Assembly (NCBI GenBank): GCA_965656035.1
Contig: CBFHIO010000003.1
Span: forward strand, 1-42,553
From: SCGC-AAA076-P13 sp965656035
Lineage (GTDB): Bacteria > Pseudomonadota > Gammaproteobacteria > Magnimaribacterales > D2472
Direction: 5' to 3'
DNA length: 42,553 bases
The translations under genes and the position numbers were made by a program. Below the pieces are notes generated by a model, which was given only the letters and a program-made list of their open reading frames with translations, was not told the DNA's origin and searched no databases. This document shows positions 8,990 to 17,626 of the stretch, piece after piece (position 1 is the first letter of the stretch; every line of letters starts with the position of its first letter).

Positions 8990-10240
8990 ATGAAAAAAAA
9001 TGCTTTGTATGCTCAATCTGGAGGCGTGACCGCAGTAATAAATGCAACAGCAGGAGCCCTTATTTTAGAGGCAAGAAAAAGTAATAAAATTGGAAAAGTT
9101 TATGCGGCTAAAAACGGTATACTCGGTGTGCTACGTGAAGATCTAATTGATACATCTAAAGAGTCAAATAACTCTCTTCTTTCTTTAAAATATAGACCGG
9201 GAGGGATTTTTGGTTCGTGTAGATTCAAGCTTAAAGATCTTAAAACCAGTGAGAAAGAATACAAAAGACTCATTGAAGTATTTAAAGCACACAATATAGG
9301 TTATTTTTTTTATAACGGTGGAAATGACTCAGCAGATACCGCCTTCAAGGTTTCTCAGATTGGTAAAAAACTGAACTACCCTATTCAATGTATAGCCGTC
9401 CCAAAAACAGTAGATAATGATTTAGCTCTTACCGATTGCTGTCCCGGATTTGGTTCTGCTGCAAAATATATTGCAACCTCGACATTGGAAGCTTCTCTTG
9501 ATGTTCAGTCAATGTCTGAAACTTCAACAAAAGTTTTTATTCTAGAAGTTATGGGAAGACATGCTGGTTGGATGGCAGCTTCTTCAGCGCTAGCAAGAAA
9601 AAATAAAGGAGATGCTCCCCATATTATATTAATGCCTGAGACTACTTTCAAACAAAGAGAATTTTTATCTTTGGTTAAGAAAACGGTTTCTAATAATGGC
9701 TACTGCGTTGTAGTTGTATCAGAGGGTGTCAAGAATAGTAAAGGTAAATTTCTTTCTGAATCAAATACAACAGATGCTTTTGGCCATACCCAATTAGGTG
9801 GTATTGCTCCTTTTATATCAGAACTTATTAATAAAAAATTAAAATTAAAAAATCATTGGGCTGTTTCTGATTACCTCCAAAGAAGTGCAAGTCATATAGC
9901 TTCAAAAGTAGATCTGGCTCATGCTGAAGCTGTTGGATCACATGCTATAAAATATGCTCTAGCAGGTATGAATGGCGTAATGCCAATCATTGTAAGAAGT
10001 AAAAACAAAAAATATAAATGGAAAATTGAGCCAGCTCCATTATCTAAAATTGCTAATCTAGAAAAAAAATTACCAAAATCTTTTATTGCAAAAAATGGAA
10101 TGGACGTTAGTGCAAAAGCAATAGATTATCTAAACCCACTTATTCAGGGAGAATCCAATCCTCCTTTTAAAAATGGAATTCCGGATTTAAAAGAATTTAA
10201 ATTAGCGCCTGTTCAAAAAAAGCTAACTGCTTGGCGATAA
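8990..10240 (+). CDS. pfp: 6-phosphofructokinase, diphosphate-dependent type
   Basis: Phosphofructokinase-family enzyme of 416 residues interconverting fructose 6-phosphate and fructose 1,6-bisphosphate. Two positions point to PPi rather than ATP as phosphoryl donor: the phosphate loop reads GGNDS (110-114), with Asp113 where ATP enzymes have Gly, and PKTVDND (138-144) has Lys139 where ATP enzymes have Gly. D142 is the expected catalytic base, and MGRHAGW (188-194) binds the sugar phosphate. The start at 8990 is chosen because GAGGAAAA lies just upstream; 22 further open codons precede it but overlap the mpl start. The reaction is reversible in PPi enzymes, so it could serve glycolysis or gluconeogenesis. 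Confidence 0.9.
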   Translation: MKKNALYAQSGGVTAVINATAGALILEARKSNKIGKVYAAKNGILGVLREDLIDTSKESNNSLLSLKYRPGGIFGSCRFKLKDLKTSEKEYKRLIEVFKAHNIGYFFYNGGNDSADTAFKVSQIGKKLNYPIQCIAVPKTVDNDLALTDCCPGFGSAAKYIATSTLEASLDVQSMSETSTKVFILEVMGRHAGWMAASSALARKNKGDAPHIILMPETTFKQREFLSLVKKTVSNNGYCVVVVSEGVKNSKGKFLSESNTTDAFGHTQLGGIAPFISELINKKLKLKNHWAVSDYLQRSASHIASKVDLAHAEAVGSHAIKYALAGMNGVMPIIVRSKNKKYKWKIEPAPLSKIANLEKKLPKSFIAKNGMDVSAKAIDYLNPLIQGESNPPFKNGIPDLKEFKLAPVQKKLTAWR

Positions 10241-10723
10241 TCAAGTATGAGCATTTAAGTCCTCTATAATTTTTGAAATATTTTCTTTTAGCTCAATTTT
10301 TTCTTCGTCATTCAAGAAAGATCCTATTTCTACATTTTCTCCCTTTGAACGAAAGCTTAATTTAAGAACCTTGTTTATGTCTTTTGAAATTTGAAAAGAA
10401 GCAAAAGTTCTAAATTCTTCCCAGCGATACTCAGCCTTACGAATTCCTTTTTCTACTATTACTTTATCTTTGGACAAAAATATTTTTTCTCTTTTACCAC
10501 TCCACCTAAAGTTTAAATAAAATGCTATGAGCAAAATACTTATTTCTAGGCCGGCAAATGGCAATATCAAAGTTGCTCCTAATAGATAAAATATAGTTGC
10601 TATCCCAAGACAAATAAAAGTAATACTTGAAATAAATATTATTCTATATGCTCCAGTTAGCGAGCTATTAGGTTTTATATATACCCCAAATGAATTTGGG
10701 CTAATTTTTTGAATAGAAACCAC
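10241..10723 (-). CDS. DUF2244 family membrane protein
   Basis: A 160-residue protein with two adjacent hydrophobic segments (about 25-70) followed by a soluble domain, matching the layout of DUF2244 integral membrane proteins; function unknown. The start is GTG at 10723, since no Met codon occurs in the first part of the frame. It is divergent from argD with only 15 bp between starts, and its stop is adjacent to the stop of the convergent phosphofructokinase gene. Confidence 0.7.
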   Translation of the reverse strand: MVSIQKISPNSFGVYIKPNSSLTGAYRIIFISSITFICLGIATIFYLLGATLILPFAGLEISILLIAFYLNFRWSGKREKIFLSKDKVIVEKGIRKAEYRWEEFRTFASFQISKDINKVLKLSFRSKGENVEIGSFLNDEEKIELKENISKIIEDLNAHT

Positions 10724-10738
10724 GATACAATATAACTA

Positions 10739-11938
10739 ATGAAAAAAATTATTAATGACTATACAAATTATACGGTGCCTTTTTATGGACCAGCAGATTT
10801 TGTTGTAAAAAAAGCAAAAGGATCATCTGTATGGGATATGAATAATAAGAAATATATAGACTTTACTGCTGGGATAGCTGTAACAAATTTAGGCCACAGC
10901 AACATCGAGTTAACAAAAATTCTAAACAAGCAATCTAAAAATGTTTGGCATTTATCAAATTTATATATAAATAATCCTGCTGTTCAATTATCAAAAAAAT
11001 TATGTCAAAAAACTTTTGCTGAAAAAGTTTTTTTTTGTAATTCTGGAGCTGAATCAATAGAGGCTGCTATTAAAACAGCAAGAAAATATACATCCAAAAA
11101 ATTCAAACATAATAAGAATGAAATCATATCTTTCTCAAGCTCATTTCATGGCAGAACAATGTTGGGTATTGCTTTGGCAAAAGCAAAGAATCTTATTGAT
11201 GGTTTTGCACCTCTGCCTAAAGGTATAAAAAACCATCCATACAATCAAATTGAAAATCTTGAAACATTATTTTCAGATAAAACTTCAGCAGTTATTCTTG
11301 AATTAGTTCAATGGCAGTCTGGAATAACAAAAGCAGATCAAAAATTTATTTCAAAAATTAAACAACTTGCTAGAAAACATAAAGCATTAATAATTATTGA
11401 TGAAGTTCAATCCGGTATTGGCAGAACAGGCACATTTTTTGCTTATGAACAATTTGATATAGTCCCAGATATTTTATGTTTTGCTAAAGGTATTGCCAAT
11501 GGATTTCCTTTGGGAGGAATTCTTACTTCAAATAAAATAGCTAGTGCTATGACAGTTGGGTCGCATGGGACAACATTTGGAGGAGGGCCAATTGCTTGTG
11601 CTATAGGCTCATCAGTTGTTGACACAATTTCTAAAAAAACTTTTTTACAAAAAGTAGTTAAAAAAGAAAAAATTTTTATAAATGAACTTGATTCAATAAG
11701 TAACAAACTTGAATGTATTCAATCAATATCTTCAGCAGGTTTATGGATTAGCGTTGAATTTAATAAGGATATAAGTATAGATGATTTAATTGCTCAAGCT
11801 CACTTAAAGGGTCTTATGATTTTAAAAGCAAACATTAATACAGTTAGATTTTCTCCAAGTTTAATTATAGATGATGATTTAATTATAAAAGGTTTGCGGA
11901 TTTTTGAGTCATCTATTCTTGATCTTCTGAAGAAATAG
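10739..11938 (+). CDS. argD: acetylornithine / succinyldiaminopimelate aminotransferase
   Basis: Class III PLP aminotransferase of 399 residues acting in arginine biosynthesis (N-acetylornithine to the semialdehyde) and probably also in lysine/DAP synthesis, as in other proteobacteria. CNSGAESIEAAIKTAR binds the cofactor phosphate, IIDEVQSGIGRTG contains the ring-stacking Asp, and K250 in CFAKGIANGFPLGG is the Schiff-base lysine. The C-terminus overlaps the convergent parC gene by 26 bp. There is no Shine-Dalgarno; TACAAT (10726-10731) ends 8 nt before the ATG. Confidence 0.9.
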   Translation: MKKIINDYTNYTVPFYGPADFVVKKAKGSSVWDMNNKKYIDFTAGIAVTNLGHSNIELTKILNKQSKNVWHLSNLYINNPAVQLSKKLCQKTFAEKVFFCNSGAESIEAAIKTARKYTSKKFKHNKNEIISFSSSFHGRTMLGIALAKAKNLIDGFAPLPKGIKNHPYNQIENLETLFSDKTSAVILELVQWQSGITKADQKFISKIKQLARKHKALIIIDEVQSGIGRTGTFFAYEQFDIVPDILCFAKGIANGFPLGGILTSNKIASAMTVGSHGTTFGGGPIACAIGSSVVDTISKKTFLQKVVKKEKIFINELDSISNKLECIQSISSAGLWISVEFNKDISIDDLIAQAHLKGLMILKANINTVRFSPSLIIDDDLIIKGLRIFESSILDLLKK

Positions 11939-14255
11939 ATTCAATCTCTTCGATTATTCTATCCACTTTTCTATAGCCCTGAGGAAGCATATTTCCGCGT
12001 TTTGCTCTTGATGAAATATAGTTCTCTAAATCTTTTAGCTTTAAAGTTAAAAATCTTTTACCACTCTCTATTCTTAAAGAGCTTTCAGAGGAAAGTAGCT
12101 GTGCATGAGCCATAAACTCTTCTTTTGCAACAAATTTTGGTGTTGGAATATTAATTATCTTATTGCCCTTGCCTTTTGCTAAAACAGGTAATTCATCAAT
12201 TTTAAATATAAGCAATCGTCCAATATTTGAAACAGCAGCAATATAAACATGATCATGTCTGACCCTTATAGCTCTTAGGAGCTGAGCTTCTTTAGGGAGT
12301 TTCATAAAAGCCCTGCCTGACTTTTTATTTGAAACCATATTTTTAAATTCTGAAATATAACCATACCCCGCTGTATTCATAATCATGAACTTATCATTAT
12401 CATTACCAATCAAAGTCGATATAAACTTTACTCCAGAATCTGCAGCAACTCTCCCAGAAATTGGATCACCCATACCCCTTGCTGATGGAAGTGAATGACT
12501 AGGAAGAGAATACGCTTTACCGTTTGAATCAAGAAAGACTGCAAGCTGATTACTCTTTCCGCGACAAAAATCCTGAAGTTGGTCCCCTCCTCGATAAGAT
12601 AAAGAGATAGGGTCAATTTCATGTCCTTTTGCACTTCTAATCCAACCTGCCTCTGAAAGAACTACCGTTATAGATTCTGTTACAAGCGTTTCCTCCTCAG
12701 AGAATACTTTTGCTTCAGAAGACTCTTTTATTGGAGACTTTCTTTCATCACCAAACTCATCTTTTATTTCAAGCAATTCTTTTTTAATTAGGGTTTGAAG
12801 TCTAGTCTTAGAGTTCAGTATTTTTTCAATGTCATCTCTTTCCTCAACTAGCAAATCTCTCTCTTGTTCAAGTTTAATCTGTTCCAGCTTTGCAAGTTGT
12901 CTTAACCTAATTTCAAGAATTGCATTGGCTTGAATATCTGATAGCTTGAAGGCTTTTATAATTTCTTTTTTGGGCTCATCTGATTCTCTTATAATTTTTA
13001 TAACTTTATCAAGATCCAAATAAACTATTAAAAGGCCCTCAAGAATATGAAGCCTATCATTTACTAGATCCAGTCTGTGCTCTAATTTTCTTGTGACTGT
13101 ATTTTTTCTAAAGACAAGCCATTCTTTAAGCAATTCAACTAATGAGAAAACTTTTGGGCCACCTTTTAAAGATATAAGGTTCATATTTGCTCTATAATTT
13201 TTTTGAAGATCGGTCGAGGCATACAGGTGATTCATGACATCTTCTGCATTAACTCGATTAGACTTTAATGTTATTACCAGTCTTACTGGCTCAGCATGAT
13301 CACCTTCATCAGCTAAATCCACAACCATGGGTATTTTCTTTTTTAGCATTTGATCAGCTATCTGCTCAAGAATCTTTGAGCCTGAGGCCTGATAAGGAAG
13401 AGCATTAATAATAATTTCATTTTTTTCCTGCAACCAATGAGCTTGAGCTTTAAATCCCCCTCTTCCAGTCGAATAAATTTCTTCAATCTCTTCACTGCTT
13501 GCAATAATCGGTGCTTCATTTGAAAAATCAGGCCCTTTAATGATTTTTAAAAGATCTTTTAATTCTGATTTTGGATTTTCTAAAACATGAATAGTAGCAT
13601 CTATAACTTCATTGATATTGTGTGATGGAATGTCTGTTGCCATTCCGACAGCAATACCAGAGGTGCCATTTAATAAAATAGAGGGTAATTTAGCAGGAAA
13701 AATTACTGGCTCTAAAAGAGAACCATCAAAGTTTGGCTGCCAATCAACCGTTCCTGACTTGAGCTCAGAGATTAATAGATCTGCAAATTTAGTTAATTTT
13801 GATTCTGTATATCTCATTGCTGCAAATGATTTAGGATCATCTTGTGAACCCCAGTTACCTTGACCGTCTACGAGTGGATATTTAAAAGAAAAGTTTTGAG
13901 CCATTAAAACCATTGCTTCATAAGCAGCGCTATCTCCATGAGGGTGAAACTTGCCGATTACATCACCCACAGTCCTTGCTGATTTTTTATATTTAGATCC
14001 TGCGTCTAATCCTAATTCGGACATGGCATATAAAATTCTTCTTTGAACTGGTTTTAATCCATCCCCAATATTTGGTAAGGCTCTATCTAAAATTACATAC
14101 ATGGCGTAATTCAGGTAAGNNNNNNNNNNNNNNNNNNNNNNNNNNNNNNNNNNNNNNNNNNNNNNNNNNNNNNNNNNNNNNNNNNNNNNNNNNNNNNNNN
14201 NNNNNNNNNNNTACTGTTTAAGGCTTATTGAACTTGTATCTGATTGCTCTTTCAT
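11913..14255 (-). CDS. parC: DNA topoisomerase IV subunit A (contains sequence gap)
   Basis: Breakage-reunion subunit of topoisomerase IV, which decatenates daughter chromosomes. The core YLNYAMYVILDRALPNIGDGL, the helix-turn-helix region with HPHGDSAAYEAM, and AAMRYTES with the catalytic tyrosine are all present. The quinolone-determining Ser and Glu of HPHGDSxxYE are wild type. The C-terminal part is a ParC-like beta-pinwheel. The protein as laid out is 780 residues, but 92 unknown bases (14120-14211) sit near the N-terminus and appear too long (see findings); corrected length would be about 753, equal to E. coli ParC (752). The ATG lies 2 nt after the parE stop. Confidence 0.95.
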   Translation of the reverse strand: MKEQSDTSSISLKQXXXXXXXXXXXXXXXXXXXXXXXXXXXXXXXXYLNYAMYVILDRALPNIGDGLKPVQRRILYAMSELGLDAGSKYKKSARTVGDVIGKFHPHGDSAAYEAMVLMAQNFSFKYPLVDGQGNWGSQDDPKSFAAMRYTESKLTKFADLLISELKSGTVDWQPNFDGSLLEPVIFPAKLPSILLNGTSGIAVGMATDIPSHNINEVIDATIHVLENPKSELKDLLKIIKGPDFSNEAPIIASSEEIEEIYSTGRGGFKAQAHWLQEKNEIIINALPYQASGSKILEQIADQMLKKKIPMVVDLADEGDHAEPVRLVITLKSNRVNAEDVMNHLYASTDLQKNYRANMNLISLKGGPKVFSLVELLKEWLVFRKNTVTRKLEHRLDLVNDRLHILEGLLIVYLDLDKVIKIIRESDEPKKEIIKAFKLSDIQANAILEIRLRQLAKLEQIKLEQERDLLVEERDDIEKILNSKTRLQTLIKKELLEIKDEFGDERKSPIKESSEAKVFSEEETLVTESITVVLSEAGWIRSAKGHEIDPISLSYRGGDQLQDFCRGKSNQLAVFLDSNGKAYSLPSHSLPSARGMGDPISGRVAADSGVKFISTLIGNDNDKFMIMNTAGYGYISEFKNMVSNKKSGRAFMKLPKEAQLLRAIRVRHDHVYIAAVSNIGRLLIFKIDELPVLAKGKGNKIINIPTPKFVAKEEFMAHAQLLSSESSLRIESGKRFLTLKLKDLENYISSRAKRGNMLPQGYRKVDRIIEEIESISSEDQE
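14120..14211. other. assembly gap, 92 N
   Basis: A run of 92 unknown bases inside the parC 5' region. The flanking sequence stays in frame across it. Comparison with the E. coli ParC N-terminus suggests the true missing sequence is about 11 bases. Confidence 0.99.
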
Positions 14256-14257
14256 AA

Positions 14258-16153
14258 TTATATTTTTGCTAATGAGCCTTTTTTCTCAAGCCATTCTTTT
14301 CTTGCTCCTGCGTTTTTCTTTGATAAAAGAAGGTCCATCATTGAGTTAACGTTATCGCTTGAGCTAATTAATAATTTTACAAGCTGTCTAGATGATGGAT
14401 CCATAACAGTTTCTCTTAACTGAGAAGGATTCATCTCCCCTAAACCTTTAAACCTTTGAATATTTATCTTTGATTTACCTTTTTTATTTTTAAAATTTGT
14501 AACAATCTCATCTCTTTGAGATTCATTTAAAGCATATGACACATCTTTACCGCAATCGATCCTGTATAGAGGTGGCATAGAAATATATATACGACCCTCT
14601 TGAACCAATGGCTTGTAATGTCGTAAGAACAAAGCACATAATAATGTTGCTATATGCAACCCATCAGAATCAGCATCAGCTAATATACAAATCTTTCCAT
14701 ACCGTAAAGATGATAGATCGCTATTTCCAGGCAAAACACCAATAGCAGTAGAAAGATTTTTTATCTCTTGTGATTTGATAATTTCATTACTTTCTAAATC
14801 CCAAGTATTTAAAATTTTTCCACGCAAAGGCATGATTGCTTGAAAAGATCTTTCTCTTGCTTGTTTAGCAGAGCCTCCAGCAGAATCTCCCTCAACTAAA
14901 AATAACTCGGTTTCATTTAAATCTTGACTATTGCAATCAGAAAGCTTGCCTGGCAGTGCCGGACCTTTGAAAGTTTTTTTTCTTTCAACAATATTTGAAA
15001 CTTTTGCCCTAGTTTGAGCTGAAATAATTGCTAGTTCAGCAATTTTTTCTCCTTCTTCGGTATGAGTATTAAGCCAAATACTTAAAACATCCTTAGTGGT
15101 ACTTGAAACAAATGACATGTGATCTTTAGAATCTAGTCTTTCTTTAGTTTGGCCGGCAAACTGAGGATTTTGTAATTTTGAAGAAACAATAAAAATAGCA
15201 TTATTTATTATGTCATCTGCATTAATTTTTAAGCCTTTAGGTAATAAATTTCTATAATCACAAAATTCTTTTATTGACTCTAAGAGACCTGACTTAAAAC
15301 CATTAAGGTGAGAGCCACCTTGAGCGGTAGGAATTAGATTGACGTATGTTTCATCAAGTTTGTTTTTAGGAGGTTTTGGCGACCAATTAATAGCAAACTC
15401 CAACTCCTGAGCCCTGCCTTCTTTAGAGCATATGATTGAATCTTCTAGCAAAAGCTCAGAACCCTCTGACGATTCACTAAGATAGCTTTTTAAACCATCT
15501 TCAAAATACCACCTCTCTTTATCATTAGGTTTTTTTTCATTAATAAATTCTATGGTTAAACCAGGGCAAAGTACTGCTTTTGCTTTTAGCAAATGCTTTA
15601 AGCTCTTTATTTGAACGTTTATATCTTCAAAATATTCTGGATTGGGTTTAAAAGTTACAGAAGTGCCTGTATTTCTTATGCCCACTTCACCGATTTGTTT
15701 TAGCTCACTAATTTTATCTCCATTGCTAAAAGCTATATGAAACTCCTTAGAGTCCCTTTTGACTTTTACATCTAATGCCTCTGATAAAGCATTTACCACA
15801 GAAACACCAACACCATGAAGACCTCCTGAAAAATTGTAATCATCTCCAGAAAACTTTGCACCAGCATGCAGCTTGCATAGAATTAACTCTACCCCAGTAA
15901 CTTTATGTTCCGGATGAATATCAACCGGCATTCCTCTTCCATTGTCAGAAACCATAATGCTGCCATCTTTTAGAAGCGAAATCTTTATACTAGAGCAATG
16001 ACCTGACAAGGCCTCGTCTACTGAATTATCTAAAACTTCTTGAATTAAGTGATTTGGATTGGATGTATCTGTATACATCCCAGGTCTTTTTTTTACAGGA
16101 TCTAAACCCGACAAGACCTCGATTGCTTCTGCATCATATGAATTTTTTGCCAA
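14258..16153 (-). CDS. parE: DNA topoisomerase IV subunit B
   Basis: ATPase subunit of topoisomerase IV, 631 residues, matching E. coli ParE (630) and lacking the C-terminal insert that makes GyrB about 800. The GHKL ATP site is seen in EVLDNSVDEALSGH, DNGRGMPVDIH and GGLHGVGVSVVNALS. The TOPRIM metal site has E421 in VEGDSAGGSAKQ and D493/D495/D497 in DADSDG. The C-terminal RFKGLGEMNPSQLRETVMDP is standard. The start is TTG at 16153, with AAGG about 10 nt upstream. parC follows after 2 nt. Confidence 0.96.
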   Translation of the reverse strand: MAKNSYDAEAIEVLSGLDPVKKRPGMYTDTSNPNHLIQEVLDNSVDEALSGHCSSIKISLLKDGSIMVSDNGRGMPVDIHPEHKVTGVELILCKLHAGAKFSGDDYNFSGGLHGVGVSVVNALSEALDVKVKRDSKEFHIAFSNGDKISELKQIGEVGIRNTGTSVTFKPNPEYFEDINVQIKSLKHLLKAKAVLCPGLTIEFINEKKPNDKERWYFEDGLKSYLSESSEGSELLLEDSIICSKEGRAQELEFAINWSPKPPKNKLDETYVNLIPTAQGGSHLNGFKSGLLESIKEFCDYRNLLPKGLKINADDIINNAIFIVSSKLQNPQFAGQTKERLDSKDHMSFVSSTTKDVLSIWLNTHTEEGEKIAELAIISAQTRAKVSNIVERKKTFKGPALPGKLSDCNSQDLNETELFLVEGDSAGGSAKQARERSFQAIMPLRGKILNTWDLESNEIIKSQEIKNLSTAIGVLPGNSDLSSLRYGKICILADADSDGLHIATLLCALFLRHYKPLVQEGRIYISMPPLYRIDCGKDVSYALNESQRDEIVTNFKNKKGKSKINIQRFKGLGEMNPSQLRETVMDPSSRQLVKLLISSSDNVNSMMDLLLSKKNAGARKEWLEKKGSLAKI

Positions 16154-16239
16154 TTTTAAGATGCCTTAATAATGATTGAACTAATGTAAGTTATTCTACT
16201 CTAAGAAATATTAAAAAATTATAAAATATAAAAAAATTG

Positions 16240-16264
16240 TAAATGTTTGCACTGTAAACATTTA
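16240..16264. promoter_or_regulatory. 25-bp near-perfect palindrome upstream of tolC (candidate operator)
   Basis: Arms TAAATGTTT and AAACATTTA are perfect 9-bp inverted repeats; the 7-bp centre GCACTGT is itself symmetric except for one G-T position, centred on C16252. It lies 20 nt upstream of the tolC ATG, over the place where a -35 element would be expected for the -10-like TAAAAT (16273-16278). The symmetry suggests a dimeric repressor site; the binding protein is unknown. Confidence 0.5.
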
Positions 16265-16284
16265 TATTGAGTTAAAATACCATC

Positions 16285-17622
16285 ATGAATATGAGCAAAA
16301 TTTCAAAATCTTTTTTAATAGTATTTTTATCAGCCTCCAGCCTTTTAGCTGAAAACCTATTAGATATTTACAACGAAGCATTAAAAAATGACCCAACCTT
16401 TAAAGCTGCAGAATATTCTTATCTTGCTGATAAAGAATTAGTTGTTCAAGGTAGAGCTGCTCTTTTGCCAAGTTTAACTTTAAGCGGATCAACAAATTGG
16501 AATGAGTATTACCAAGATAAACAGCTACAACAAGAATACAATTCATTTTCTAGCTCAGCGCGGTTAACTCAACCATTGTTTAGGCTTGATTCATGGTTTC
16601 AGTTTAAACAATCAAAAGCATTATCTAACGCTGCTGAGGCAGAATTTGCATATGAGCAACAATATCTTTTAGTTCGAACAGCAGAGCTTTATTTTGGTGT
16701 ACTTAGAGCCATAGATAATTTAAATGCAGCTATTTCAGAAGAAAAAGCTATAAAAAAACAGCTTGATCAAGCACAACAAAGATATGAGGTTGGTTTGTCA
16801 GCAATAACGGGAGTTCAAGAAGCACAACTAGCTTATGACTTAAGCAAAGCATCAAGAATTAATGCAGAAGGCAGCCTTCAGTCATCAAAAGAAGCTTTAA
16901 ATGCACTAATTGGTAGAGAGATCTTTAGTCTAGATGAACTAGGTGATGGTTTATTAATTGAAAGCCCCACTCCAAACTCGAAAGAAGAGTGGGTAAATAT
17001 TGCCCTTAAAAATAACTACCAACTAAAAGCTGCATATCTACGAAAAGATGCTGCAAAAAGCAATGCCAGGAATGCAGCTTCTAACCATTTACCTAAAATA
17101 GATATTGTTGGGTCTGAGTCTGAATCTGAAACTAATCAATTTAATTATGAGGGCATAAACATTAATGGTCAGGGGATACCAGTTCCTGAAGTAACTGGAA
17201 GAAGAAATTATGTTATTCAATTCAGTATGCCGATTTTTCAAAGTGGTGCAGTTAGCTCAAGAAGAAAACAAGCCTACGCACAATATGAAAGAACTAATGA
17301 AAATACGCTATTTACGCAAAGAAGAATTATTCAAGATGTAAGATCAGGATATTCTAATGTAGTTACTTTGGTCGCTAATGTCACTGCTCAAAAACAGGCA
17401 GTAATCTCTGCCTCTAGTGCTTTGGAGGCAACAAAAGTTGGTTATAAAGTTGGAACTAGAAATATTGTAGACTTGTTGCAAGCCGAAAAAAATCTTTATA
17501 GTGCTGAAAAAAATCTTGCTAATGCTAAGTATGATTACATCCTTGCTAACCTAAAACTAGATTTGGCTGCAGGAACCATCACTCCCGGTGATCTTGTTGC
17601 AATAAACAACCTACTAAATTAG
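16285..17622 (+). CDS. tolC: TolC-family outer membrane efflux protein
   Basis: Outer membrane channel for type I secretion and multidrug efflux. The 445-residue protein has a signal peptide (about 1-22, cleavage near LLAEN) followed by NLLDIYNEALKNDPTFKAA, the typical TolC mature start. Two long helical repeats follow; RYEVGLSAITGVQEAQ and GYKVGTRNIVDLLQAEKNLY are the paired TolC signatures. No inner membrane pump or adaptor gene is adjacent. A second in-frame ATG is at 16291. There is no Shine-Dalgarno; TAAAAT ends 7 nt before the ATG. mutM follows after 4 bp and may be co-transcribed. Confidence 0.92.
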   Translation: MNMSKISKSFLIVFLSASSLLAENLLDIYNEALKNDPTFKAAEYSYLADKELVVQGRAALLPSLTLSGSTNWNEYYQDKQLQQEYNSFSSSARLTQPLFRLDSWFQFKQSKALSNAAEAEFAYEQQYLLVRTAELYFGVLRAIDNLNAAISEEKAIKKQLDQAQQRYEVGLSAITGVQEAQLAYDLSKASRINAEGSLQSSKEALNALIGREIFSLDELGDGLLIESPTPNSKEEWVNIALKNNYQLKAAYLRKDAAKSNARNAASNHLPKIDIVGSESESETNQFNYEGININGQGIPVPEVTGRRNYVIQFSMPIFQSGAVSSRRKQAYAQYERTNENTLFTQRRIIQDVRSGYSNVVTLVANVTAQKQAVISASSALEATKVGYKVGTRNIVDLLQAEKNLYSAEKNLANAKYDYILANLKLDLAAGTITPGDLVAINNLLN

Positions 17623-17626
17623 CTTT

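Noticed and set aside
12428..12634. Minus-strand 68-codon frame within parC
   Set aside because: Alternative frame inside a well-supported conserved coding sequence.
13612..13863. Plus-strand open frame opposite parC
   Set aside because: Antisense shadow of the conserved topoisomerase core.
13809..13960. Quinolone-resistance substitution in ParC
   Set aside because: The HPHGDSAAYEAM segment keeps the sensitive Ser and Glu.
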